Shown: one piece after another, positions 18,429-27,416 of the stretch
Numbering within the stretch: position 1 is the stretch's first letter
Layout of the letters: every line of letters starts with the position of its first letter
Source of the DNA: Echinimonas agarilytica
GTDB taxonomy: Bacteria > Pseudomonadota > Gammaproteobacteria > Enterobacterales > Neiellaceae
NCBI RefSeq assembly: GCF_023703465.1
Contig: NZ_JAMQGP010000004.1
Location: forward strand, 248,001 to 312,000
Reading direction: 5' to 3'
DNA length: 64,000 nucleotides
Made by a program: the position numbers and the translations under genes
The notes under the pieces: generated by a model
What the model was told of the DNA's origin: nothing
Seen by the model: the letters and a program-made list of their open reading frames with translations, nothing else
Database searches by the model: none

Positions 18429-18674
18429 ATGGCTTTAATAATTCTCGACAGTTGCATTAACTGCGACATGTGTGAACCTGAGTGTCCGAATGATGCCATC
18501 GCTCTGGGCGATGAAATTTATGAAATCGACCCCGATCGCTGCACCGAATGTGTGGGACATTATGACAAGCCTACGTGTGAGTCAGTTTGCCCAATCGACT
18601 GTATTGAAGTGGATCAAAGCCGAATAGAAACAGAAGACCAACTGCTTGATAAGTTTTATAAACTTCACGGTTAA
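18429..18674 (+). CDS. yfhL: YfhL-type 2x[4Fe-4S] ferredoxin
   Basis: Small electron carrier of 81 residues. Two iron-sulfur motifs are visible: CINCDMCEPECP (residues 9-20) and CTECVGHYDKPTCESVCP, whose long insert between the second and third cysteines is typical of YfhL and Azotobacter-type ferredoxins. The start MALIILDSCINC matches the YfhL family; in-frame codons further upstream would add an unrelated extension and were not used. It stands alone between a sparse region and crcB, 83 bases upstream of the latter. The redox partner is unknown. Confidence 0.92.
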   Translation: MALIILDSCINCDMCEPECPNDAIALGDEIYEIDPDRCTECVGHYDKPTCESVCPIDCIEVDQSRIETEDQLLDKFYKLHG

Positions 18675-18757
18675 ATAGCAATTGCCAGTACCTGCATTGG
18701 TAAACTTTGCCAATCCCCCATACACTAAGACCATCACTTCATAACCTGCATGGAATT

Positions 18758-19150
18758 ATGGGTTATCTCTCTACTTTAAGTTTTGTGGCGGCCGGTGGTG
18801 CCATCGGTGCATGTTTGCGCTTTTTGATCTCGGAATTTAGTTTAGCGATGTTTGGTCGGGGCTTTCCTTATGGCACGCTAACGGTCAATATCATTGGCTC
18901 GTTTTGCATGGGCGCGATGTTCATTGCTTTAGAGCAGTCACAGATCCCAGGAAGCCCTTGGCGCGCACTCATTTCAGTGGGCATGTTGGGTGCCCTCACC
19001 ACATTTTCTACATTTTCGATGGATAATCTTGCCCTGCTCCAGCAAGGCGCAATCGTTAAATTGGCGCTGAATATAATATTGAACGTGTCGCTATGTTTTG
19101 CTGCTGTGGCGGCCGGCTACTACTTGTTCCAAAAATCTCCAGTGAGCTAA
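18758..19150 (+). CDS. crcB: Fluoride channel CrcB/Fluc
   Basis: Inner-membrane fluoride exporter of 130 residues with four membrane helices. Diagnostic segments: GGAIGACLRFLISEF (residues 12-26), FPYGTLTVNIIGSFCMG (about 35-51) with the conserved Asn, and GALTTFSTFSMD (about 77-88) holding the phenylalanine-box residues. The ATG was chosen because CrcB proteins begin just before this first helix; an earlier in-frame codon adds 17 unrelated residues. No fluoride riboswitch is visible upstream. It is followed after two bases by a UspA gene, so the two are likely cotranscribed. Confidence 0.92.
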   Translation: MGYLSTLSFVAAGGAIGACLRFLISEFSLAMFGRGFPYGTLTVNIIGSFCMGAMFIALEQSQIPGSPWRALISVGMLGALTTFSTFSMDNLALLQQGAIVKLALNIILNVSLCFAAVAAGYYLFQKSPVS

Positions 19151-19152
19151 AC

Positions 19153-19566
19153 ATGTACAAAATGATTTTAGTGCCCGTTGATTTAACCGCGCCGAGTCGG
19201 GCACTGCTGCAACGTGCTGTTGATTTTGCAAATACCTGCAACGCGTCTATTCATGTGACTTATGTTGAGCCTGGGGTGAGTAACTACTCGCTGGAAGACA
19301 TCGAAATTGAGCTAGAATCTGTTCATGAAGCAAATCAGCAAAAACGACTGCAACAGCTCAGAGACTTGTGTGCCGATCTTCCCATCCCCCCCGAGCACAT
19401 TTACATGACTCAGGGCAATGTTGCGGGGCACCTAATTCAACTCGCGAGCGCCATTCACGCTGATTTAGTGATCATGGGTGAGCATCATTCATTTTGGCAC
19501 ATGCAACACATCAATCGGCAAGTTGAAAAGAAGCTCAATTGCGACCTGCTCACAATGGTGCTTTAA
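19153..19566 (+). CDS. Universal stress protein, UspA family
   Basis: Cytoplasmic stress protein of 137 residues with the Usp fold. N-terminal MYKMILVPVDLTAPSRALLQ gives the first strand and helix, and HADLVIMGEHHSF near residue 110 resembles the 'ADLIVMG.....' strand of Usp proteins. The usual ATP-binding G-2x-G-9x-G(S/T) motif is not clear, so it may be a non-ATP-binding UspA-type protein. It begins two bases after crcB, pointing to a shared transcript. Exact role unknown. Confidence 0.85.
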   Translation: MYKMILVPVDLTAPSRALLQRAVDFANTCNASIHVTYVEPGVSNYSLEDIEIELESVHEANQQKRLQQLRDLCADLPIPPEHIYMTQGNVAGHLIQLASAIHADLVIMGEHHSFWHMQHINRQVEKKLNCDLLTMVL

Positions 19567-19696
19567 CGATCAATCGGCGTTGATTCAGCTTCTGTTCATC
19601 TGATCACGCAACAAACACGTTTTTGAGCTGTCCATAATTAATACAGAAACATTCAATCTTTCGTTCACTCAATATCCTGCTCTAAGGAGTCGACAA

Positions 19697-20377
19697 ATGA
19701 AGTCTGCAATGAAAACCTTCGTTATTGCTGCGATTGGCATTGGAATGATCACATTATCAGGTGTGATTAATGCCGAGGAAGCCGATGTAAGCTTTGATCA
19801 ACTCACCCGGGTTCAAAGCGATAAAGTACGTGGGCTCTATGTAAAGCCCGGCGCGGATTTTTCTCATTACGATGCTGTAATGCTCGATGACGCAACAGTC
19901 TCTTACCGCAAGAGCGTGTTGAGAACGAATAGCAGTGTAAGCCGCTCAGAAATGAAAAGGCGGATGGATAGAGCCTCAGAAAAGTTGAGCGAATCGTTCG
20001 GTGAACTTTATGCCGAAGAGATGAACGAATTAGGTACGTATAAGGTTGTGGATGCGGCGGGTGAAAATGTTTTAAGACTCTCGCCTTCCATTATCAATTT
20101 GTATTTGGCGAACCCCGATCCAATGAGGGCTTCAGGCAACACCAAAATTTATGCAGAATCAGCAGGCGAAATGACGCTAGTGATGGAAGTTAGAGATTCT
20201 CAGTCGGGTGAAATTCTTGCCCGAATTGTCGATCCACGTCAAGCAACGGACTGGAATCGCATGGAATGGCAAACCAGTGTCACCAATGCGCGTGAGAGTC
20301 GAAAAATCATTAAGCGTTGGGCGAAGGTGATGAGCGAAGGTTTGCTTGAATCTGCGCAGCAACCCGCGCAACCTTAA
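19697..20377 (+). CDS. DUF3313 exported protein
   Basis: Secreted protein of 226 residues with a clear signal peptide (MKSAMKTFVIAAIGIGMITL, cleavage after INA-E at about residue 27). The YVKPGADFSHYDAVMLDD segment and the ILARIVDPRQ region resemble DUF3313, a family of periplasmic proteins often anchored as lipoproteins. No lipobox cysteine is present here, so this one is probably soluble. Function is unknown. AAGGAG precedes the ATG, and an intrinsic terminator follows directly. Confidence 0.75.
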   Translation: MKSAMKTFVIAAIGIGMITLSGVINAEEADVSFDQLTRVQSDKVRGLYVKPGADFSHYDAVMLDDATVSYRKSVLRTNSSVSRSEMKRRMDRASEKLSESFGELYAEEMNELGTYKVVDAAGENVLRLSPSIINLYLANPDPMRASGNTKIYAESAGEMTLVMEVRDSQSGEILARIVDPRQATDWNRMEWQTSVTNARESRKIIKRWAKVMSEGLLESAQQPAQP

Positions 20378-20394
20378 TCCTGTTGATGGTAAAA

Positions 20395-20419
20395 AAAACG
20401 CGGCTCTGGGCCGCGTTTT
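20395..20419. terminator. Bidirectional intrinsic terminator between DUF3313 gene and maeA
   Basis: Ten-base perfect stem AAAACGCGGC/GCCGCGTTTT with a five-base loop, flanked by A and T runs on both sides. It serves the two convergent genes. Confidence 0.9.
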
Positions 20420-20438
20420 TCAGTTCCCTTCCTACCCA

Positions 20439-22127
20439 TTAAAACGATGTTCGTTTGTAATTACGATATTCAGGTGACCAAAAGTTACCTTCAATCGCGG
20501 CCAACAACACCTCGTCATCGGTTTCTAACGCGACTCCATCAGCCATTGCAGCCTTAGCTACGGCAAACGCAATGGAGCGACTCACCTCTTGAATCGATTC
20601 TAACGGTGGCAACAAGGGCCCTTCACCGTTCAAAGCCAATGGTGAACATTCGGCAAGTGCTCGACTCGACGCCATGAGCATATTCTCGGTCACTCGGTTA
20701 GCTCCAGCAGCCAATACACCTAAGCCAATTCCCGGAAAAATATAACTGTTGTTACATTGGGCAATTTCTATTTTTTGGTCATTATGCACCACTGGCGCAA
20801 ATGGACTGCCTGTGGCAACGAGTGCGCGTCCGTCGGTCCAGTGAATGACATCAACCGGACGTGCTTCAACACGACTCGTAGGATTTGACAATGGCATTAC
20901 AATTGGGCGTTCACAATGCTGAGCCATTGTTTTGATCACTTGTTCTGTGAACAAGCCTGGCGCCCCCGACACCCCAATCAAAACCGTGGGCTTGCCATGA
21001 CTCATAACATCAACCAGCGACACGCTGGCAAAATCTACCTTCCAGTCACTCAGGCTTTCTTTGCGTTGTACCAGCTTTTGTTGGAATGGCAGCAAGTTGA
21101 GCATGTCATCCAACAGCAGCCCCCAACGATCCACCATGTAGACTTGCGATCGCGCTTTTTCATCCGACAACCCTTCTGCAACCATTTGCGCAATAATCGC
21201 TTCGGCAATACCACAGCCGGCTGATCCCGCGCCCAAGAAGCAAATCCGTTGTTCGCGAAGCTGCCCCCCCGCGGCCTTACATGCAGCGAGCAAAGAGCCC
21301 ACGGTTACCGCTGCGGTGCCTTGAATATCATCATTAAAACAACAAATGTCGTTTTTATAACGTTCAAGAATTGGCATTGCGTTGTTTTGCGCAAAATCTT
21401 CAAACTGAACCAACGCGTCCGGCCACCGCACTTTCACAGCTCGGATAAATTTCTCAACAAACTCGGTATATTCATCACCAGAAATTCGCTCATGACGCCA
21501 ACCTAAATACATAGGATCATCTAGGCGTTGTGGGTTATTGGTACCCACATCAAGCACAATAGGTAGCGTGTAGGCTGGACTAATACCACCACAAGCGGTG
21601 TACAAAGAAAGTTTGCCAATTGGGATTCCCATGCCTCCGATACCTTGATCACCCAAGCCAAGAATACGCTCGCCGTCAGTCACAACAATCACCTTCACGT
21701 TATGACGCGTTGCATTGTTTAAAATGTCGTCAATTCGGTCTCGGTCGGGATAAGAGATAAACAGCCCGCGTGCTCGACGATAAATATCAGAGAACATTTC
21801 ACACGCATGCCCCACAGTTGGGGTGTAAATAATGGGCATCATTTCAGTGATATGGTCGTTCACTAAACGGTAAAAGAGGGTTTCGTTAGTATCTTGAATG
21901 TTGCGTAGATAAATATGTTTATCAACATCCGATTCAAAGCCTCGAAATTGCTTGTATGCACGTTTTTCTTGGGCTTCAATCGTTTCGATATCACTCGGTA
22001 ACAGCCCTTCTAAATTAAAGTCTCTGCGCTCTTGTTCGGTAAATGCACTACCTTTATTGAGCAGTGATGTTTCAAGCAACACGGGTCCGGCATATGGGAT
22101 ATACAGCGGACGTTTTTTCTCATCCAT
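20439..22127 (-). CDS. maeA: NAD-dependent malic enzyme, SfcA/MaeA type
   Basis: Oxidative decarboxylation of malate to pyruvate and CO2 with NAD reduction, linking the TCA cycle to gluconeogenesis. 562 residues, nearly the length of E. coli SfcA (565), and closely similar over the whole length: [13 protein letters not shown] at the start, [31 protein letters not shown] (catalytic and NAD-site region), [12 protein letters not shown] (metal-binding Asp pair) and [15 protein letters not shown] (Rossmann dinucleotide motif). The start is supported by homology to SfcA. It is divergent from a TonB-dependent receptor across a 491-base region with a CRP-like site. Confidence 0.97.
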   Translation of the reverse strand: MDEKKRPLYIPYAGPVLLETSLLNKGSAFTEQERRDFNLEGLLPSDIETIEAQEKRAYKQFRGFESDVDKHIYLRNIQDTNETLFYRLVNDHITEMMPIIYTPTVGHACEMFSDIYRRARGLFISYPDRDRIDDILNNATRHNVKVIVVTDGERILGLGDQGIGGMGIPIGKLSLYTACGGISPAYTLPIVLDVGTNNPQRLDDPMYLGWRHERISGDEYTEFVEKFIRAVKVRWPDALVQFEDFAQNNAMPILERYKNDICCFNDDIQGTAAVTVGSLLAACKAAGGQLREQRICFLGAGSAGCGIAEAIIAQMVAEGLSDEKARSQVYMVDRWGLLLDDMLNLLPFQQKLVQRKESLSDWKVDFASVSLVDVMSHGKPTVLIGVSGAPGLFTEQVIKTMAQHCERPIVMPLSNPTSRVEARPVDVIHWTDGRALVATGSPFAPVVHNDQKIEIAQCNNSYIFPGIGLGVLAAGANRVTENMLMASSRALAECSPLALNGEGPLLPPLESIQEVSRSIAFAVAKAAMADGVALETDDEVLLAAIEGNFWSPEYRNYKRTSF

Positions 22128-22618
22128 AAACTTATCTGCGCTCTGAGTGGTATGATTTCAGCGAACCCCATTGTACGCAGCCCACTCACATTTTCGCTAC
22201 CCCTGCGATACATCTACATGGCAACACCTTGGTAATCGAGCCATAAAGATGTAACACCATGATGAAATGTTGTGATCCACATATAATAATTTGGGGCAGA
22301 TCAATTGAAGCACTCAGCAAAAAGTGATCTAGATCACGTAACATGTCAAATTACCCGCCCACGAACGTTAACATTTGCAACAGAATATTCACCTGGCACG
22401 AACTAGATTGAACAGCGGTTTATGTTGCCACTTTGCATTTTTACCATGCATTCATCCACGCGTTAAACAACCCTTTACCACTCATTAACAATACATTCAC
22501 AAGCCACTGATAGTTATAACTTTTATTCCAATTGAACTTAATCCCAGAGATGAACACACTCAATCTCAATGCAACATTCGATTGCATCTTATGTAAAGAA
22601 ATTTTAGGGAAGTAAACT
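22128..22618. promoter_or_regulatory. Divergent regulatory region between maeA and a TonB-dependent receptor
   Basis: 491 bases with no credible gene. It holds the promoters of maeA (leftward) and the receptor (rightward), a full CRP-like palindrome at 22323-22338 and a possible half site (TGTGATCCACATA) near 22270-22283. The stretch before the receptor is AT-rich and suggests a long untranslated leader. Confidence 0.6.
22323..22338. promoter_or_regulatory. CRP-like binding site
   Basis: AGTGATCTAGATCACG is a near-perfect match to the CRP palindrome TGTGA-N6-TCACA, with a fully symmetric core (GTGATCTAGATCAC). It lies 196 bases from the maeA start and 281 bases from the receptor start, so either or both could be carbon-regulated. 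Confidence 0.65.
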
Positions 22619-25291
22619 ATGTACAATGTGAAGCTTAAGCCGCTTGCAGTCGCAATTGTCAGCGCATTCAGTATTTCAGCTATCGCCCTCCCGGCAGCAG
22701 CACAAGATTCATCGGATAAGAATGTAGAAGATGTAGAGCAGATCTCAGTAACAGGCTCGCGCATTAAACGCACAGACATGGAAACAGCCAGTCCAGTGAG
22801 TATTATCACTGCTGATGATATCTCTTTAGGGAGTTACACCTCTGTTGAGCAAGTACTGCAACAAAGCACCGCTTCAAATGGTATCGCAACAGGCGCAGCG
22901 AGTAACAATGGTGGCGTGGGTGCTGCACGTGTGAACCTTCGCGGTTTGGGCTCTCAGCGCACTTTGATCCTCGTGAATGGCCGTCGTATGGTCAACTCTG
23001 GTGTGGGTGCTGATTCTTCAGTCGACCTGAACACCATTCCAATTGCCGCGATTGAGCGTATCGAAGTACTTAAAGACGGCGCATCTGCTGTATACGGCTC
23101 TGATGCAATTGCCGGTGTAGTGAACATTATCACTAAATCAGACTTTGAAGGTTTAGAACTTTCAGCAGGTTACTCTGGCTCACAAGAAGGCGACGGTAAT
23201 ACGGGCGAAGTTAGCTTAATTACCGGTGGCAGCTCCGACAAAGGTAACTTTGTAATGGGCATGAGCTACGTTGATAGGGGTCAAACTAAACAAGGCGACC
23301 GCGACTTTTCAAAATGTCCAGATAATGCCTTTGGCGAAGACGGTACGTGTCAGTCAGGTAGCTCGTTTATTCCAGGCGGCACAGTAAATACAGGTGATGG
23401 TTGGAAAGAGCTGACGCCAGGCGGCGATCCGCAAAATCCAGCGGACTGGGTCGACCAGTCGAACTACTATAATTACTCTGAACGCTCTTACTTGTATACG
23501 CCGCAGAAACGTGTAAGCGTTTTTGCCAATGGCCAATATGAAGTTGCACCCGACACAACCATGTTCGTTGAAACCATGTACACCAAACGTACATCGAACC
23601 AACAAATGGCACCAGAACCTATCAACGGCCTTATCATCTCAGGCGACAATGCATACAACCCATTCGGTGAAGACATAGAATACCGCCGTCGTATGACCGA
23701 AGCAGGCGACCGTGCTTACGATCAAACTGTTGATACCATTCGATTAGTAGCCGGCATTGAAGGTTACCTCGACATTGGTTCGGGCTACGATTGGGATTTC
23801 TCGTATATTTACGGCCGAAATGATTCAACCGACCGCTCCGACAACTACATCAACGTTAAAAAAGTGGGCGATACCCTCGACAATGAACGTTGTGCCGCCG
23901 ATCCAAATATTCCATGTGGTGACTGGTTCGTACCAAATGGCGAGTTGTCTCAAGATCTCGTTGATTACGTCACTTACACCGACCAAGCCTCGGGTGGCAA
24001 CGAGATGAATGTTGTGAACTTCAACATTTCAGGTGATGCATGGGAAATGCCAGCAGGCGCAGTGGGATTTGCATCGGGTGTGGAATATCGCCGTGAGAAA
24101 GGTTGGTATCAGCCTGATGCGGTCACGGTTGCCGGAGACGGTTCAGCCTCAGCACAAGATCCAACATCGGGTAGTTACGACACCACTCAAGTTTATGCAG
24201 AATTTGCAGTGCCGCTTCTAAGCGACATGGCCTATGCCGAAGAGCTAACCGCTGAATTTGCAGCACGTTGGTTTGACTACAGCACCTTTGGTTCTGATAT
24301 GACTTGGAAACTGGGCCTAACATGGCGTCTCAATTCTGAATTGATGGTGCGTGGTGTGGCTTCAACCGCATTCCGAGCGCCAACAGTGGATGAGTTGTAC
24401 GGCGGAAGCGTCGGTTCATTCGACTATTTAGCCGACCCTTGTTCAGAATACGGCAACTTAGATCCGTCAACTGCAACCTACAAAAACTGTCATGCGCAAA
24501 TTGGGGATACAGGTTACAAGTACGAAAACTCACAGATTGAGAACACTTGGTTAACCTCTGATGAGCTAGGACCAGAAGAAGCCGATACCTACACCTTAGG
24601 TGTAGTGTACAGCCCTGAATTTTTGGATGGTTTCTCAGCGACAGTTGATTACTACCAAATGGAGCTCACGAACGCGATTAGCCGAATTGACACACAAGCG
24701 TACCTCAACAACTGCTACGCAGGCGTCGAATCAGCATGTGAAGTATTGAACCTTGAGCGTTCTGAATTCTCAGGTGAAATCTCGTACATGGAATCGCCTC
24801 TGACAAATATCGGTAATATCGAAACGTCTGGCGTAGATATGAACTTCGCGTACGGCTTTGAGTGGATGAATCTTGATTGGAGTGCCAATGTCGATTCAAG
24901 CTACCTCATCGAGTACATCGAAGATGACATTGACTACACGGGAAAAATTAGCGGCCTGAACGGCGGCTGGGCTGAGTGGAAAACCAATACTAGCCTTACA
25001 GTGGGTCAAGATGCTTGGGAAGCTTCGTGGCGCTACCGTTACATTGGTGGCATGACCGACGACTACTACGAAGAAGCCTATGGTTTGAGAACTGAAGTAG
25101 GATCTGTGTCGTACCACGATGTATCAGCTCGCTACTACATCAATGACACATGGTCAGTGTCTGGCGGTGTGGATAATGTGTTTGATAAAACGCCACCATA
25201 CTTGTACTCATACAGCGACGCGAACACAGTTCCTGAAGTGTATGACGTGATGGGCCGTTACTTCCACGCTAAGGTCACTGCTCGCTTCTAA
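22619..25291 (+). CDS. TonB-dependent receptor of the VTGSRIKR type
   Basis: Outer-membrane active transporter of 890 residues. Signal peptide residues 1-28 (cleavage after AAA), a probable TonB box and plug start EQISVTGSRIKRTD (about 41-54), plug signatures LRGLGSQRTLILVNGRR and ERIEVLKDGASAVYGSDAIAGVVNII, then a 22-strand barrel ending DVMGRYFHAKVTARF with a terminal Phe. The VTGSRI class is common in marine bacteria and in Xanthomonas/Caulobacter, where members take up oligosaccharides or peptides; which one here is unknown. Several paired cysteines in the extracellular loops (for example around residues 226-241 and 422-431) are unusual and may form disulfides. A strong terminator follows. 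Confidence 0.93.
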   Translation: MYNVKLKPLAVAIVSAFSISAIALPAAAQDSSDKNVEDVEQISVTGSRIKRTDMETASPVSIITADDISLGSYTSVEQVLQQSTASNGIATGAASNNGGVGAARVNLRGLGSQRTLILVNGRRMVNSGVGADSSVDLNTIPIAAIERIEVLKDGASAVYGSDAIAGVVNIITKSDFEGLELSAGYSGSQEGDGNTGEVSLITGGSSDKGNFVMGMSYVDRGQTKQGDRDFSKCPDNAFGEDGTCQSGSSFIPGGTVNTGDGWKELTPGGDPQNPADWVDQSNYYNYSERSYLYTPQKRVSVFANGQYEVAPDTTMFVETMYTKRTSNQQMAPEPINGLIISGDNAYNPFGEDIEYRRRMTEAGDRAYDQTVDTIRLVAGIEGYLDIGSGYDWDFSYIYGRNDSTDRSDNYINVKKVGDTLDNERCAADPNIPCGDWFVPNGELSQDLVDYVTYTDQASGGNEMNVVNFNISGDAWEMPAGAVGFASGVEYRREKGWYQPDAVTVAGDGSASAQDPTSGSYDTTQVYAEFAVPLLSDMAYAEELTAEFAARWFDYSTFGSDMTWKLGLTWRLNSELMVRGVASTAFRAPTVDELYGGSVGSFDYLADPCSEYGNLDPSTATYKNCHAQIGDTGYKYENSQIENTWLTSDELGPEEADTYTLGVVYSPEFLDGFSATVDYYQMELTNAISRIDTQAYLNNCYAGVESACEVLNLERSEFSGEISYMESPLTNIGNIETSGVDMNFAYGFEWMNLDWSANVDSSYLIEYIEDDIDYTGKISGLNGGWAEWKTNTSLTVGQDAWEASWRYRYIGGMTDDYYEEAYGLRTEVGSVSYHDVSARYYINDTWSVSGGVDNVFDKTPPYLYSYSDANTVPEVYDVMGRYFHAKVTARF

Positions 25292-25312
25292 AGCAAGAGC
25301 ATTACATCACTT

Positions 25313-25338
25313 AAAAGGCGACCGAATGGTCGCCTTTT
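25313..25338. terminator. Intrinsic terminator after the receptor gene
   Basis: Eleven-base perfect stem AAAAGGCGACC/GGTCGCCTTTT with loop GAAT and a T run. It lies between the receptor and the convergent response-regulator gene and can act in both directions. Confidence 0.9.
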
Positions 25339-25377
25339 TTATGTCAGCTCGAAACCGAGATGCGCCCATGCAGAAGG

Positions 25378-25854
25378 CTAGATCCGCCCTGCCTGATAGA
25401 GAGTTTGCACGTCTAGCACCCCAATCATGGCATCATAATCAAGGCCAGCGTCAAGTAAGTAATGAGTTAGCAATGACTTACAGGCGACAATTAGCTCGTT
25501 GGCGTTCCATGTCTTTTCAAAATAGCGATCGACACCTGCACCATTGATTGCGTCGATCGTGTCTTGATGACTTGCCAACCCTGTCAGTAAGATCTTACGT
25601 GTGTGTCGGTATCGCGCATCATTTGCGATTTCAGAGAGCATCACAACACCGCTTTTACCCGGCATTACATGATCTGAAATAACCAAGGCAATGTGCTCGC
25701 CTTGTTCGTCTAACTCTTCCATTAACGATAGGCACTCATCAGCCGATTCGCATTCTTCAATGGTGAACCATTCTGACAACGGTTGAAGATCTCGAACCAC
25801 TGCGCTGAGCACTTCGCGTTGGTCATCAACACATATAATGTTAATTTTTTCCAT
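25378..25854 (-). CDS. Response regulator without output domain
   Basis: Receiver domain protein of 158 residues. It has the acidic pair in CVDD (D10, D11), the phosphoacceptor D61 in VISDHVMPGKSG, the conserved Thr in LLTGL and the Lys in FEKTW. After the receiver only about 35 residues remain (LDYDAMIGVLDVQTLYQAGRI), too few for a DNA-binding domain, so it probably acts by protein contact or as part of a phosphorelay. The gene overlaps the end of the upstream histidine kinase gene by 14 bases, so the pair is cotranscribed and translationally linked. Confidence 0.9.
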   Translation of the reverse strand: MEKINIICVDDQREVLSAVVRDLQPLSEWFTIEECESADECLSLMEELDEQGEHIALVISDHVMPGKSGVVMLSEIANDARYRHTRKILLTGLASHQDTIDAINGAGVDRYFEKTWNANELIVACKSLLTHYLLDAGLDYDAMIGVLDVQTLYQAGRI

Positions 25855-27211
25855 AACCTTCTCTCACTGGTAAGGTGACAGAAAAAGTAGTTTTCCCTGG
25901 CACACTATTCACAACAATTCGACCGCCATAGCTTTCTACAAGCCGCATTACTATTGACAATCCCAACCCTAAACCAAACGACAAACCGTCTTTTTTAGTG
26001 GTGAAGTTCGGCTGAAAAATTTTGTCTTGCAGTTCTTTAGGAATACCTGGGCCATTGTCGGTGATCAAAATATCGACATGATATGGCCGAGCCTCAGTGG
26101 TTACGGCTACCATGGGAGCCTCCGTATGGGCTTGCTCCATGGCATCGCATGCATTTTTAATGATGTTGACCCAGATTTGAATTAACTCGGTCATATTGCC
26201 AAAAATGCTTGGCAACTCGGTGGCTTCATATTCCAACTGAACCGAACGTAAATTACTTTTGAGCAACGACAATGCTTGGTCTAATGATTCAGTAACAGAG
26301 ACATCATCTGAACGTTCAAAATTTCCGCCTCCCAATATTTTCACCGACTTTACAATGCCAGACGCATGCTTGGCCGCCACTTGCATATCGTGAAAATCAA
26401 CACCCAGTTGCCAAAAACGCGCCACTTCATCTAGGTTTTTAATGACGTTCTTCTCAAGCACGCTGGCATCTTCCATCGATGAGGCCATTTTCGCCAGCAG
26501 CTTGGCTGACTCTCGGCTGATGTTAAGCTTGCGCTCAAACTCACGCGTGCGTTGACGAATTTCGGAGCTATTGAGACGTTGGCCGTCTTGAACACCGCTA
26601 TTGAAAAATGCAGCTTTTTTACGCTCGTGCTCCGCTAAGTACGCTTTAAAAAAATCACTAATATATTCTGACTTTCGCGCCAACACGCCAATTGAGTTAT
26701 TCAGTTCATGCGCCAGCCCAGCCGAGAGCTGACCCAGCGTCGACATTTTCTCCGCTTGAGTTAAGCGGCGTTGAGTTCTTTGTTGCTCTATTGCCGCATG
26801 GGACGATCGTAGCTGGCGTGTGACCAGCGCATTCACAATCACAGGATTAAATTGTTCAATTAAAGAGCCGTATTGATATTCATCTTCGGCGGGTGTTGTC
26901 AGCTCAATGTATGCAAGCTGGCATTCGCATTCCGCAACAACTTTTGAGTAGCTACTATGACTGCGTCCAAAAAAGCTCTGCAACCCAATAAACATATCTG
27001 GCCCGGAGCGGAAAATTTCAATTTGCTCCCCCTCGATGGTTTGATATCCAACAATGGTGCCTTTCTTAATTAGGTAAAGCTTGTCGTTGTATTCACCTTG
27101 TTCTAATAAGGTCTTACCACTTTTGAGCGTAAAATGGCGGTCAATACGGCCAAAGTAAACTTCTTTGATACGCTGATATGCAGGATTATTTGCTAACTCG
27201 GATTCGTACAT
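25841..27211 (-). CDS. Soluble sensor histidine kinase with N-terminal cyclic-nucleotide-binding-like domain
   Basis: Cytoplasmic sensor kinase of about 456 residues without membrane segments. Residues 15-130 look like a cNMP-binding (Crp-type) domain: GKTLLEQGEYNDKLYLIKKG and FIGLQSFFG. A helical linker leads to a HisKA-like dimerisation helix with the phospho-His in LSAGLAHELNNSIGVL, then a long coiled insert and an ATPase domain with N box IIKNACDAME, G1 ITDNGPGIP, F box IFQPNFTTK and G2 GLGLGLSIV. The ATG at 27211 was chosen because it precedes MYESELAN and has AAGG at good distance; the frame extends upstream without homology support. Partner: the overlapping response regulator. Confidence 0.88.
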   Translation of the reverse strand: MYESELANNPAYQRIKEVYFGRIDRHFTLKSGKTLLEQGEYNDKLYLIKKGTIVGYQTIEGEQIEIFRSGPDMFIGLQSFFGRSHSSYSKVVAECECQLAYIELTTPAEDEYQYGSLIEQFNPVIVNALVTRQLRSSHAAIEQQRTQRRLTQAEKMSTLGQLSAGLAHELNNSIGVLARKSEYISDFFKAYLAEHERKKAAFFNSGVQDGQRLNSSEIRQRTREFERKLNISRESAKLLAKMASSMEDASVLEKNVIKNLDEVARFWQLGVDFHDMQVAAKHASGIVKSVKILGGGNFERSDDVSVTESLDQALSLLKSNLRSVQLEYEATELPSIFGNMTELIQIWVNIIKNACDAMEQAHTEAPMVAVTTEARPYHVDILITDNGPGIPKELQDKIFQPNFTTKKDGLSFGLGLGLSIVMRLVESYGGRIVVNSVPGKTTFSVTLPVREGYGKN

Positions 27212-27368
27212 ATGAACCTTATTCTCCACGTGTAAGGCGCAATTCCAGTGGTTGTGCAGAGTCTGTTCTACAGTCCAATGTAATCCAGAATGTTGCAACA
27301 ACCCTGTATTGGATCAATGGATTGAATGACGATGTAAAAGAAATGATGCGAATTGGCGATGGATCACG

Positions 27369-27396
27369 AAAAAAGGGCCACTTAGTCGCGCCCCTC
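27369..27396 (-). terminator. Probable terminator of the aldo-keto reductase gene
   Basis: On the minus strand an imperfect GC-rich stem (AGGGGC with GGCCCTT, 11-base loop) is followed by a run of six T. It lies just after the reductase stop codon. Confidence 0.45.
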
Positions 27397-27416
27397 ATTC
27401 ATCTTCTTTGGGTGAT

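Noticed and set aside
18661-18757. Possible fluoride riboswitch before crcB
   Set aside because: The spacer lacks the GGNGAUGG and CUGAUGACUCCUAC-type conserved segments; nothing beyond a crcB gene supports it.
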